Assembly: GCA_022843385.1 (NCBI GenBank)
Contig: JALHNT010000002.1
Location: 163,158-227,157 of the forward strand
Source of the DNA: Anaerolineae bacterium
GTDB taxonomy: Bacteria > Chloroflexota > Anaerolineae > Aggregatilineales > Phototrophicaceae
Length of the DNA stretch: 64,000 nucleotides
Direction: 5' to 3'
The position numbers were made by a program, and so were the translations under genes. Below the pieces are notes generated by a model. That model was not told the DNA's origin, did no database searches, and saw nothing but the letters and a program-made list of their open reading frames with translations. Positions 1 through 9,676 of the stretch are shown piece after piece (positions within the stretch are counted from its first letter, which is position 1; each line of letters starts with the position of its first letter).

Positions 1-1812
<1,812 letters not shown>

Positions 1813-1814
1813 TT

Positions 1815-1858
1815 GACCTCATCCCCTGCCCTCTCTCTGATGGTTTGGAGAGAGGGCA
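1815..1858. repeat. GC-rich dispersed palindrome, copy 1
   Basis: The left arm TGCCCTCTCTC (1827-1837) and right arm GAGAGAGGGCA (1848-1858) match perfectly over 11 bp around a 10-nt loop. The arm is preceded by a CCTCATCCCC lead-in, shared in similar form by three further copies between 2.9 and 7.1 kb. It sits right after the aconitase stop. It could slow transcription, but there is no T tract. Confidence 0.7.
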
Positions 1859-1875
1859 ATACCCTTGACCCACAA

Positions 1876-1905
1876 TAGACAGCGGCTCCCCTCCCCGATT
1901 AGAAT
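1876..1905 (+). promoter_or_regulatory. Candidate sigma-70 promoter of yhhQ
   Basis: TAGACA (1876-1881) and TAGAAT (1900-1905) each match the -35 and -10 consensus at five of six bases and are 18 bp apart. If used, transcription would start near 1912 and leave a leader of about 23 nt. The -10 box lies in the loop of the inverted repeat at 1884-1928. Confidence 0.45.
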
Positions 1906-1928
1906 AGTCCACTGCTCAGAGGGGAGCC
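1884..1928 (+). promoter_or_regulatory. Perfect inverted repeat containing the yhhQ ribosome-binding site
   Basis: GGCTCCCCTC (1884-1893) is the exact reverse complement of GAGGGGAGCC (1919-1928), with a 25-nt loop. The 3' arm holds the GAGGGGAG Shine-Dalgarno, 6 to 8 bases before the ATG at 1935. In RNA made from an upstream promoter the stem would hide the ribosome-binding site. If the internal -10 box is used, the repeat acts only at DNA level, for example as an operator. Confidence 0.55.
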
Positions 1929-1934
1929 TGTACT

Positions 1935-2645
1935 ATGTCTACACCTATACCACGACGCCTGTATAAACATCTCGATCTGGTGACCGCTTCGTTGGTCGCC
2001 GTCCTCATCATCTCGAACATCGCCGCTACCAAGATCATTCAGATTGGGCCGCTGGCCTTCGATGGCGGGACGTTTTTGTTTCCGCTGTCGTACATCTTCG
2101 GCGATATTCTGACCGAAGTGTACGGTTACAAGTCCAGCCGGCGGGTGATCTGGACTGGCTTCTTCTGGCTGATGATTACCGCGCTGACGCTGGCGCTGGT
2201 AGATCGCCTGCCCGCAGCAGCCGACTGGCCGTTGCAGGACTCCTTCAGCGCAATCCTGGGGCAAACGCCGCGCATCGTGATCGCCAGTCTGTGCGGCTAT
2301 CTGGCCGGTGAGTTCTGCAACAGTTATGTGCTGGCGAAGATGAAGTTGATGACCCAGGGGCGTTACCTGTGGTCGCGCACGATTGGCTCGACGCTGATCG
2401 GGCAGATCGTTGATACCCTGGTCTTCACCCTGATCGCATTCGCCGGTGTGCTGACCAATGACCTGCTGCTGACGGCTATCGTTTCCGGCTATGTGTTCAA
2501 GGTGCTGATCGAAGTCTGCTTCACCCCCCTCACCTACCGCATGGTCGGCTGGCTGAAACAGGTGGAACAGGAAGATTATTACGACACCGATACCAACTTC
2601 AACCCATTCCGATTGGATGATGTGAATATCGCGGAAAGTCGGTAG
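1935..2645 (+). CDS. yhhQ: Queuosine precursor transporter, YhhQ/VUT family
   Basis: A 236-residue polytopic membrane protein of the COG1738 family, whose studied members import queuosine precursors (preQ0/preQ1 or queuine) for tRNA modification. Supporting marks are the N-terminal ISNIAATKII segment, the SYIFGDILTEVYGY motif near residue 55 and a late ITAIVSGYVFKVLIE-type helix. About six hydrophobic segments are visible. The length is normal for the family. The ATG follows a strong GAGGGGAG site. The start region is embedded in a perfect inverted repeat, which suggests controlled translation or transcription. No other queuosine gene is seen nearby, consistent with a salvage role. Substrate is inferred from family. 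Confidence 0.88.
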   Translation: MSTPIPRRLYKHLDLVTASLVAVLIISNIAATKIIQIGPLAFDGGTFLFPLSYIFGDILTEVYGYKSSRRVIWTGFFWLMITALTLALVDRLPAAADWPLQDSFSAILGQTPRIVIASLCGYLAGEFCNSYVLAKMKLMTQGRYLWSRTIGSTLIGQIVDTLVFTLIAFAGVLTNDLLLTAIVSGYVFKVLIEVCFTPLTYRMVGWLKQVEQEDYYDTDTNFNPFRLDDVNIAESR

Positions 2646-2700
2646 ATCATCCACCGCCGGCGGATCGTCGTTTTCGGGGCGGAACAACGGGAGCGTTCCA

Positions 2701-2795
2701 CCGCCGGAACCGGATGATTCACAAAATTCTGCAAATTCGTCAAATTCTGCACAACCCATTTTTGCAGTTTGTGAATCAACCGCGATAACCGGCGG
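2701..2795. repeat. Long imperfect palindrome with 9-nt phased CAAATTC repeats
   Basis: GATTCACAAA plus CTGCAAA (2716-2735, with a 3-nt insert) is mirrored by TTTGCAG plus TTTGTGAATC (2761-2777). Outer arms CCGCCGG (2701-2707) and CCGGCGG (2789-2795) extend the structure to about 95 bp. The left half carries three near-tandem units starting at 2722, 2732 and 2741 (CAAAATTCTG, CAAATTCGT, CAAATTCTG). A related arrangement lies at 50176-50286. No coding function is apparent in this 500-bp gap. Confidence 0.6.
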
Positions 2796-2978
2796 ACAAT
2801 CCAGTTGGGCGGCGGCCACCTGCTCACGTGAGTTGACCGGCAGGGGTGGTTGCAGCCGAGTCGTGGTATAGGGTTGTTAAGCTGCCTGTCGAAAAAGACT
2901 CTTCAACACCTTTAGTATAGAACAAAATTCCTACGAAGTCCAGCCCCTAAAAAGTGGGGGGTCCAGTTGCTGCGCTGC

Positions 2979-3028
2979 CCTCATCCCCCGCCCCCTTCTC
3001 CCACACGCTGCGCTGGGAGAAGGGGAGA
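2979..3028. repeat. GC-rich dispersed palindrome, copy 2
   Basis: CCCCTTCTCCCA (2992-3003) and TGGGAGAAGGGG (3014-3025) form a perfect 12-bp inverted repeat around a 10-nt loop, after a CCCTCATCCCCC lead-in. It belongs to the same family as the copies near 1.8, 6.9 and 7.0 kb. It sits 120 bp upstream of the next gene start. Confidence 0.7.
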
Positions 3029-3147
3029 CTGATGCCACCGCGTGTGCTATTCAACGACTCGCCGTCGCTTGCCCTACGCTGTGAAGCACCGCTATTCCAC
3101 AGCGCTATACTCGATTGATCGGCGGCTGGCAGAGGGCGGGATGGATC

Positions 3148-4854
3148 ATGAAGACGGTGCTGTGGATTGCCATGATGGGTGTGATGCTGATGCTCGATGT
3201 GGGCGACCCGGCACGGGCGTGTAGTGGTTATACACCACTCACAGGACCCAGCCTCGAATATTTGGTTACTGAAGCGGATTACTTCGTTAAGGCACAAGTA
3301 CATCGAATTGATCGCGTGAAGCAAAATTACATTATTGAAGTCCTGGAGAGTTTGAAAGGTGCACCACCACGTTTCATTTTCGTGTCCACCAATCCCTGGC
3401 TTCAGATCCAATTTGATGAGCGATTCTATCCGCACGATTGTGATTTTTTTAGAAGGTCAGCCCGAATCGAATCCGATGTGATCGGTTACTTTCCCCTCAG
3501 CCGAAATATAGACGGGAGTTACAGGAACCTTCTCAGAACCCAAAGCGCGATAGCCTACGTGAATTCAGAAAGCCCAATCACGGTACAGAAAAAAGTCGAT
3601 GCGGACGGTGAGGATGATTGGCGCAATTATGCTGACATAACGTTCGAGAACGAAGCAGACTTCAACAAGGCGGTATTTCAGCTCAGCGACCAATCAAAAA
3701 CGTACATCCCTCCTCGACCTGATCCAGATTCGCCATTTTCACCCTATCCGCGATTAGCGCCAATTTATGTTGAAACAAACACAAATGAATATTACATGGT
3801 GCCAATTGATGATCGGATGCCCGTCAGGATAGACCCAAACTGGCTGTACCGGGCCGTCTACACGGCTGAGACCGATTACTGTATTAGCGATGACTGCTTA
3901 CATCTCTCCCCAGACAGCAGCATGTTGGTACAACCCATTGATGTGAACACTATGATCTACAAGCCGGCTTTCTGGAAATGCGCTGAAGTATCCTCAATCG
4001 CTTGCGTAATGCTGGAAGGGCAAGCCGTATCATTCTCCAAAACGAGCGATGCATTGGCTATATGGAACGATAACACCATAGACATCTATCAGATTGTTTC
4101 AACGTCCCGTTCAGGATACGATCGCTGGTTGATACCTCAAAAAATCGTTAGCGCACCTCTCGCAGTGTCAGAGGGAATGGATACCCGCAGCTTGCACGGG
4201 AAAGCCATCTGGAGCGATGATGGGAATGTGCTGGTTTACGCCGACGCAGCCGGTCTATGGTGGTTTGATCGCTACTATGATCTGGCACCCCGATTGGTGA
4301 TTCCAGGTGATGGGCAGCACATCCCGCTACCCCTCCAACTGAATGGTAGTGGTCGTTTTCTGGCCTATTCGCTTGATGGAACACAGCAGAAGTGGGTGTC
4401 ACGCGATATGGTCAGCGGCGAAGAACTGTCCAATGTGTTGATAGCTCCAAGCCTGCGCGAAGCCGTCAGTTTGAATCGCGCAGACCCAATAGCACTTTTG
4501 CGTTTTCCTGTTTATCCACACTCATTCCCCCAAGACCATAGCTGGAGTTTCAGATGGACATCCAATCAGGCGCAATATCGTTACGTTTTGCAGATATGCG
4601 ATACTCAAGGCATCAGGTGCAAAATCGACATATGCGGTATCTATGGAACATCGGATGGAATTACGTGCCTTCCTTACTATGAAGATATCACTTTGGCCGC
4701 TGTTGATTTTGACGAGTTTCTTGGCTTGGTGTTTACACCAGTTGGCGAATCGACCATCTACGTTGGTTATCCTTTCGGGTGGCGCATCGAAACCAACTTC
4801 GCTGGCAGTATTACCAAACTGGAATGGATGCTGCCGCTGTTCGATTTTGATTAG
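3148..4854 (+). CDS. Exported protein of unknown function, propeller-like C-terminal half
   Basis: A 568-residue protein starting at the ATG preceded by AGAGGGCGGG; a TTG further upstream at 3115 lacks a good site. Residues 1-25 form a hydrophobic signal sequence ending ARA-C. This cysteine does not fit a standard lipobox well, so signal peptidase I cleavage is equally likely. The first 150 mature residues resemble nothing I can name. The C-terminal half has the WSDDGNVLVYAD and SGRFLAYS phrases typical of WD40-like or TolB-like beta-propellers, as in the protein at 17983-19956. The gene is visibly richer in A/T than its neighbours and is probably co-transcribed with the next gene 18 bases downstream. 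Confidence 0.75.
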   Translation: MKTVLWIAMMGVMLMLDVGDPARACSGYTPLTGPSLEYLVTEADYFVKAQVHRIDRVKQNYIIEVLESLKGAPPRFIFVSTNPWLQIQFDERFYPHDCDFFRRSARIESDVIGYFPLSRNIDGSYRNLLRTQSAIAYVNSESPITVQKKVDADGEDDWRNYADITFENEADFNKAVFQLSDQSKTYIPPRPDPDSPFSPYPRLAPIYVETNTNEYYMVPIDDRMPVRIDPNWLYRAVYTAETDYCISDDCLHLSPDSSMLVQPIDVNTMIYKPAFWKCAEVSSIACVMLEGQAVSFSKTSDALAIWNDNTIDIYQIVSTSRSGYDRWLIPQKIVSAPLAVSEGMDTRSLHGKAIWSDDGNVLVYADAAGLWWFDRYYDLAPRLVIPGDGQHIPLPLQLNGSGRFLAYSLDGTQQKWVSRDMVSGEELSNVLIAPSLREAVSLNRADPIALLRFPVYPHSFPQDHSWSFRWTSNQAQYRYVLQICDTQGIRCKIDICGIYGTSDGITCLPYYEDITLAAVDFDEFLGLVFTPVGESTIYVGYPFGWRIETNFAGSITKLEWMLPLFDFD

Positions 4855-4872
4855 GTGGTGAAGGACAGCATC

Positions 4873-5376
4873 ATGAAACAACCGGACGCAATTCATCCAG
4901 CCGATCTGAAAGAAATCCAACAGTACTTGCAGATGACCAACAAGGAATTGGCGAGAGAGATCGACTACGCCCTGTGGCCGTGGGACAAAGGGCAACAGTT
5001 TTGGGGTCTGATACACCTGATCGAAAAAGGGATGATTTTCGTCTACCGAAAGTTCCGCAGTCCCACTGTTCAACCCAAACGCTACCCCAGATTTTACCGG
5101 GGCAAAAAGCGAGTTTCCTACTACATTTCCGAGATGCAGAAGGCTTTCTGTGGCAATCAGAAGCTCATCAAGCGACTAGACGAACTTTCATCAACCCCGG
5201 AAATGCAGGTGCATTATCTGGCTGGACGTATCCGAAACTATGACGTGCCGAATTACATTTATGCCAGCCGAGTACCCACCTTTGCCGGGGCTGTACTTCT
5301 TCTACGGCTTGGGTTCGAGCAGCTCTGCACCGAAGAAGCGCCAGAGGCCGATGAGAAACCGATGAACGCGCCGTAG
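4873..5376 (+). CDS. Small cytoplasmic protein of unknown function
   Basis: A 167-residue protein that I do not recognise. The ATG at 4873 is chosen because AAGGA sits seven bases before it; GTG codons at 4855 and 4858 lack a site. There is no signal peptide or clear membrane segment. The sequence is mixed helical and basic in the middle (residues 55-85, rich in Arg, Lys and Tyr), with an acidic tail. It begins 18 bases after the exported protein upstream, so the two likely form one transcript. Base composition is also A/T-richer than the flanking metabolic genes, so the pair may have been acquired together. Confidence 0.65.
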   Translation: MKQPDAIHPADLKEIQQYLQMTNKELAREIDYALWPWDKGQQFWGLIHLIEKGMIFVYRKFRSPTVQPKRYPRFYRGKKRVSYYISEMQKAFCGNQKLIKRLDELSSTPEMQVHYLAGRIRNYDVPNYIYASRVPTFAGAVLLLRLGFEQLCTEEAPEADEKPMNAP

Positions 5377-5451
5377 AATCTCCCCGCTTGCCCACGTCTG
5401 TAGGTGCGATTAAACTGAATATCAAACCAACCTGCACGAGGACGAGATTGT

Positions 5452-6903
5452 ATGGTGCTGAACCAACCTGCCATGACGATGGACTTACCCGCCGAGCCGC
5501 AAATCCATGCCAATATCCTGGGGGCGATGGGCAACACGCCGCTGGTGCGCCTGAACCGGGTGACGCGCGGCGTGCGGGCACAAATGGTCGCCAAAGTGGA
5601 ATACTTCAATCCGGGCGGATCGGTCAAGGACCGCATCGGCATCACCATCATCGAGGATGCCGAGCGCAAGGGGCTGCTGAAACCGGGCGGCACGATTGTC
5701 GAATCGACCTCCGGCAACACCGGCGTCGGGCTGGCGATTGCGGCAGCGATCAAGGGTTACAAGTGCGTTTTCGTCATGCCGGACAAGATGTCGGAAGAGA
5801 AGATTCGGGTGCTGCGGGCGTATGGGGCGCGGGTGATCGTGACGCCGACCAATGTCGAGCCGGAAGACCCCCGCAGTTATTACAGCGTCGCCAAGCAGGT
5901 GGTAGCGGAGACGCCCAACAGCATCCTGGGCAACCAGTATCACAACCCGGCCAATCCCCAGACGCATTATGACAGCACCGGCCCGGAAATCTGGCGACAG
6001 ACGGCGGGCAAGATTGATGTGTTCGTGGCCGGCATGGGGACAGGCGGGACGATCACCGGCGTGGGCAAGTTTCTGAAAGAGATGAACCCCAAGATTCAGA
6101 TCGTCGGCGTCGATCCGATTGGCTCGATCCTCTACGATTACTTCTACACCGGCAAGATGACCGAAGCCAACAGCTACAAGGTCGAGGGCATCGGCGAGGA
6201 TTTCATCCCCTCGGTCTATGACTTCAACTACATCGATGACATGGTGAAGGTCAACGACAAGGAGTCGCTGCTGATGACGCGGCGGTTGGTGCGGGAAGAA
6301 GGGCTGTTCGTCGGCGGCTCATGCGGGGCGGCTCTGGCGGGAGCGATTCGTTATGCGACCGACCGCAACCTGGATGAAGACAAGCTGGTGGTGACGCTGC
6401 TGCCGGACAGCGGAGCGCGTTATCTGAGCAAGATTTTTGACGACAACTGGATGCGCGAGAACCGTTTCCTGGAGAGCGAATGGGTGGAGAAGCCGGTGGC
6501 GGCCATCCTGGATCGCCAGAGCAGCCATGAGATGGTGGTGACGCGGTGCAGCGAGACGATCAGTGAGGCCATCGCCAAACTGAAAGCAGCCGATGTCAGC
6601 CAACTGCCGGTGGTGGGCGAGCGCGATCAACTGCTGGGGGTGGTGACCGAGGTCAACCTGCTGAACTACCTGCTGCGTTCGCCGGGCAGCGATGCCCCCC
6701 GGACGGCGCTGGAAGATGCCGGCGTGATCCACACCAGCGTCCCGACGGTGACACCCGAGACGCCCTCGGAAGCGCTGATGAGCATCTTCAACACCGAGAA
6801 GATCGCCCTGGTGGCGGAGCGCGTCCCCGGCGGCGAAGACCGGCGCGTGGTCGGGATCATCACCCAGATTGATCTGCTCGACTTCCTGGCGAATCGGGGG
6901 TAA
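5452..6903 (+). CDS. Cystathionine beta-synthase with C-terminal CBS domain pair
   Basis: A 483-residue PLP enzyme of the cysteine synthase/cystathionine beta-synthase family. The catalytic lysine is K59 in GGSVKDR, the substrate loop STSGNTG lies at residues 86-92, and the phosphate-binding GMGTGGT loop is near residue 196. Residues from about 345 to the end form two CBS (Bateman) domains, the layout of cystathionine beta-synthase rather than plain O-acetylserine sulfhydrylase. It would condense serine or O-acetylserine with homocysteine or sulfide, with possible adenosyl-ligand control through the CBS pair. A cystathionine gamma-synthase-type partner lies 3 kb away at 9677-10810. Exact substrate is not settled by sequence. 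Confidence 0.88.
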   Translation: MVLNQPAMTMDLPAEPQIHANILGAMGNTPLVRLNRVTRGVRAQMVAKVEYFNPGGSVKDRIGITIIEDAERKGLLKPGGTIVESTSGNTGVGLAIAAAIKGYKCVFVMPDKMSEEKIRVLRAYGARVIVTPTNVEPEDPRSYYSVAKQVVAETPNSILGNQYHNPANPQTHYDSTGPEIWRQTAGKIDVFVAGMGTGGTITGVGKFLKEMNPKIQIVGVDPIGSILYDYFYTGKMTEANSYKVEGIGEDFIPSVYDFNYIDDMVKVNDKESLLMTRRLVREEGLFVGGSCGAALAGAIRYATDRNLDEDKLVVTLLPDSGARYLSKIFDDNWMRENRFLESEWVEKPVAAILDRQSSHEMVVTRCSETISEAIAKLKAADVSQLPVVGERDQLLGVVTEVNLLNYLLRSPGSDAPRTALEDAGVIHTSVPTVTPETPSEALMSIFNTEKIALVAERVPGGEDRRVVGIITQIDLLDFLANRG

Positions 6904-6962
6904 GCCCTCACCCCCTGCCCCCCTCTCCCACCCCGCCGAGTACGGCTGGGGAGAGGGGGAAC
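6904..6962. repeat. GC-rich dispersed palindrome, copy 3
   Basis: CCCCCTCTCCCA (about 6919-6930) pairs with TGGGGAGAGGGGG (about 6947-6959) with one bulged base. The lead-in is CCCTCACCCCC. It begins immediately after the stop codon of the CBS-domain enzyme. It forms a tandem pair with copy 4. Confidence 0.65.
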
Positions 6963-6984
6963 CTGAACAGTAGGCCAAGTATTT

Positions 6985-7026
6985 GCCCTCACCCCCGGCC
7001 CCTCTCCCACAGGGCGAGGGGAGAAG
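6985..7026. repeat. GC-rich dispersed palindrome, copy 4
   Basis: A CCCTCACCCCC lead-in is followed by CCCCTCTCCC and, after a short loop, GCGAGGGGAGA. The arms are imperfect. It is 25 bases from copy 3 and 65 bases before the rluE-like start codon. Confidence 0.6.
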
Positions 7027-7089
7027 AACGCTGCGCAGGGCTGAGCCTCGCTGCGCCAGTGCTAGAGATCAAGGAACAGTAAACACCCC

Positions 7090-7671
7090 ATGAACATCAT
7101 CAAATTCTGGAAGCCGTATGGTGTGCTGACGCAGTTCACCGATGGCGAAGGTCGTCCGACGCTGGGTGCTTATATCGACCAGCCAGGGGTGTATGCGGCG
7201 GGGCGGCTGGATATGGACAGCGAGGGGCTGCTGCTGCTGACGGATGATACCCGGTTAAAGACGCGGTTGACCGACCCTCGCTTTGAGCATCCCCGCACCT
7301 ACTGGGTTCAGGTCGAGCGCATCCCGGATGAAGCGGCGCTGGAACAACTGCGACGGGGTGTGCAGTTGAAGGATGGCTGGACAAAAGCGGCCGTTGTGGA
7401 GCGATTGGATGCTCCACCCGATGTCCCAGAACGGGTGCCACCGATTCGTTTCCGTAAGAATGTGCCGGACTGTTGGATCAGCCTGACGTTGACCGAAGGG
7501 CGCAATCGGCAGGTGCGGCGGATGACGGCAGTGGTTGGGCATCCGACGCTGCGGCTGGTGCGCTGGGCGATTGGGCCGATCACCCTAACCGGGTTAGCGC
7601 CAGGCGCGTGGCAGTCCTTAACAGCCGATGAACAGCAGGCGTTGTGGCAGAGCGTGATGAAACGGGGGTGA
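7090..7671 (+). CDS. rluE: 23S rRNA pseudouridine synthase, RluE/RsuA family
   Basis: A 193-residue member of the RsuA/RluB/E/F family, which isomerises specific uridines in rRNA. The catalytic aspartate is D41 in GRLDMDSEGLLLLT. The C-terminal GRNRQVRRMTAVVGHP motif is family-typical, as is the KPYGVLTQF opening. The protein lacks the N-terminal S4 domain found in RsuA and RluB, and its compact size fits RluE, which modifies U2457 in E. coli numbering. The exact target nucleotide is inferred. It stands alone, flanked by palindromic repeats upstream and a convergent small gene downstream. Confidence 0.87.
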   Translation: MNIIKFWKPYGVLTQFTDGEGRPTLGAYIDQPGVYAAGRLDMDSEGLLLLTDDTRLKTRLTDPRFEHPRTYWVQVERIPDEAALEQLRRGVQLKDGWTKAAVVERLDAPPDVPERVPPIRFRKNVPDCWISLTLTEGRNRQVRRMTAVVGHPTLRLVRWAIGPITLTGLAPGAWQSLTADEQQALWQSVMKRG

Positions 7672-7721
7672 CGCAAAACGGCCGTATTCCAATGGCGACA
7701 TACGACTTACTTCGGAAATCT

Positions 7722-8054
7722 TTATTTTGTAATGATTCCTCTGCGTGATTTAGATACTTCGGGTTTACCCTTATCATTCAAGTAAATAAACATGGTTTCT
7801 GTTCTATCAGCTTCTGCTGCTGAAAAAATCGAAAGCGTAGCAGCACGCCTGACCTTACGGAACATAGAAGTCGTTGCCCTTGTTAACGTTGCAGTCCCTT
7901 CCTTAGCATCAACATCACCTGCTGACCATCCCTGTTTGACGTACTTTTTTACTTCGTTCATGAGAGTATTCCGACGTTGAGCCACTCTCTTTTCTTCTTC
8001 TTTCTGCTTACGTTCAATCTCTTTTTCTTCTATTGTTTTGCCTTTACCAAACAT
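7722..8054 (-). CDS. Small charged protein of unknown function
   Basis: A 110-residue protein. The ATG is selected because AGGAG lies nine bases upstream; a TTG three codons earlier overlaps that site and is unlikely. The first 35 residues are a highly charged helix (KEIERKQKEEEKR), probably coiled-coil. The rest is a compact alpha/beta-looking segment with an isolated GWSAGDVDAKEGTATL phrase. There is no signal peptide. Codon use is A/T-richer than the neighbouring enzymes. I recognise no family. It converges on the pseudouridine synthase gene. Confidence 0.6.
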   Translation of the reverse strand: MFGKGKTIEEKEIERKQKEEEKRVAQRRNTLMNEVKKYVKQGWSAGDVDAKEGTATLTRATTSMFRKVRRAATLSIFSAAEADRTETMFIYLNDKGKPEVSKSRRGIITK

Positions 8055-8188
8055 TTTGTCCAACTCCTAATTATGCTTATCGGTTTACTCCATAAGCATA
8101 ACACAATACTAAGCGTGCATGAACATTGAGATATGGTGATTGATTTAATCTATAAAAGTGGAGTAATGGGAGGGCTGGATGAAACGAC

Positions 8189-8214
8189 TTAGGGCGTACG
8201 AGCATACGCCCTAA
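8189..8214 (-). terminator. Hairpin downstream of the P450 gene
   Basis: TTAGGGCGTA (8189-8198) and TACGCCCTAA (8205-8214) form a perfect 10-bp stem with a 6-nt loop, about 84 bases past the P450 stop. The following minus-strand bases hold only a short TTT, so this is a modest intrinsic terminator. The rest of 8055-8297 shows nothing I can support. Confidence 0.5.
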
Positions 8215-8297
8215 TACAGAAGTCATCTGCGAATCTTACCCCATTGCAAACTCTTTTTTTCGTTTGTCATTCTGCGTGTCCTCAACTTTGCACCACG

Positions 8298-9647
8298 TCA
8301 GCGTTTTTCCAGGCGCATCAGGATCGGTTTGGCCGGGCGGGCAACGCCGACAAAGTTGATGCCACCCTCGTTGGGCGCGGCCAATTGTGGCCGATAACGT
8401 TGGGCAACTTCGGCCAGGATGAGCATGGCTTCCATCAGGGCGAAGTGATTGCCGATGCAGATGCGCTGCCCGGCACCAAAGGGATAATAGGCGTAGCGCG
8501 GGCGCTTTTCGACCTGCTCCGGCGCGAAGTGTTCCGGGTAGAAAGCATAGGGACGCTCCCAGAAGTCGGGGTGACGGTGGGTGATGTAGGGCATAATGAC
8601 CACCATCGACTTGGCAGACACGGGAAATTGCTCGACCACATCATCGGCGACCACATCGCGCGCCATCATCACCACCGGCGAATACAGCCGCAGCGTTTCA
8701 TCCAGCACCATACGCGCATAGGTCAACTGCGTGATGTCTTCCAGTTGCGGTGAACGTCCAGCCAACACCTGATCGAGTTCGGCATGGAGCTTGCGTTCAA
8801 CATCGGCGTGCTGACTGAGCAGGTAAAACGCCCAGGTGAGCAGGCTGGCGGTGGTTTCGTGGCCGGCGAAGATGGTGATGAGAACCTCATCATGAAGCTG
8901 CTCATCGGTCATGAATTCGCCGGTGTCGGCATCTTTGCTGCTCATCAGTAACGAGAGCAGATCATCGCGCAGACCTTCTTTGCGCCGCTGCTCGATGATG
9001 CCATAGATGAATTCACCCATGATTTGTTTGGCGCGTTTGAGTTTCTGATTGCGTGGCACCGGGATGAACAACGGGAGTTCGATGATCTTGCCCGCGCCGG
9101 AAGCAGTGTATTCGAGAAGCTGATGCAGCGCAGCAGCCGCTTCTTTGGCATGGGCGCCGATGTCCAGGCCGAACATAGCACGCGAAATGACGCTCATGGT
9201 AACGGTGGTCATTTCCTGGTTGATGTCGATCACGCTGCCCGCCTGCCGGTCCCAGCGCTGAAGCAGATCGCGGCTGGCCTCCTGCATCAGCTCGGCATAG
9301 CGAGTGATGCTGGTGGGGGTGTACGACGGCTGCATCAGCTTGCGCTGCTTGCGCCAGGGCGTGCCTTCCAGCGTCAGGATGCCATTACCAATCGAGGTAC
9401 GCAGCCGGTCGTGGCTGATTCCTTTGGTGTAGTTATCGACATTTTTGACCATGATGTGCTGAACGTGTTCCGGGCGAACGAAGAGAAAGGCGTTCAGCGG
9501 CCCCAGCTTGAACTGAGCTACGTCGCCGTATTCGCGCCAGATATCGACATAGAAATCGACTATGCCCTTTTGCATATCGAGCAAACTGCCGAGAAAACGA
9601 TTCCCTTTCGGGCCGGGAGGGTCAATAGTAGGTGCAATGACAGCCAT
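8298..9647 (-). CDS. Cytochrome P450
   Basis: A 449-residue soluble P450 monooxygenase. The oxygen-binding I-helix motif AGHETT is near residue 262, the K-helix ETLR near 316 and the heme-binding FGAGQRICIG with its cysteine ligand near 395. There is no N-terminal membrane anchor and no fused reductase, so it must use separate electron carriers. The ATG follows AAGGAA. It resembles the CYP group that includes fatty-acid and alkane hydroxylase-like bacterial P450s, but substrate cannot be read from sequence. The next gene upstream (9677-10810) is on the same strand with a 29-base gap and may be co-transcribed. A second, clearly related P450 lies at 19969-21432. Confidence 0.93.
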   Translation of the reverse strand: MAVIAPTIDPPGPKGNRFLGSLLDMQKGIVDFYVDIWREYGDVAQFKLGPLNAFLFVRPEHVQHIMVKNVDNYTKGISHDRLRTSIGNGILTLEGTPWRKQRKLMQPSYTPTSITRYAELMQEASRDLLQRWDRQAGSVIDINQEMTTVTMSVISRAMFGLDIGAHAKEAAAALHQLLEYTASGAGKIIELPLFIPVPRNQKLKRAKQIMGEFIYGIIEQRRKEGLRDDLLSLLMSSKDADTGEFMTDEQLHDEVLITIFAGHETTASLLTWAFYLLSQHADVERKLHAELDQVLAGRSPQLEDITQLTYARMVLDETLRLYSPVVMMARDVVADDVVEQFPVSAKSMVVIMPYITHRHPDFWERPYAFYPEHFAPEQVEKRPRYAYYPFGAGQRICIGNHFALMEAMLILAEVAQRYRPQLAAPNEGGINFVGVARPAKPILMRLEKR

Positions 9648-9676
9648 GTGGGTTCCTTTTGTGGTTTACAACGGTT

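Noticed and set aside
1860..1934. preQ1 riboswitch in front of yhhQ
   Set aside because: The leader is a simple long inverted repeat. I cannot find the short stem, A-rich tail and pseudoknot pairing of preQ1-I or the characteristic blocks of preQ1-II.
1899..2819. 306-codon minus-strand frame opposite yhhQ
   Set aside because: It is antisense to a convincing membrane transporter, rich in Gln, His, Asp and Arg as expected of a GC-rich shadow frame, and has no family likeness.
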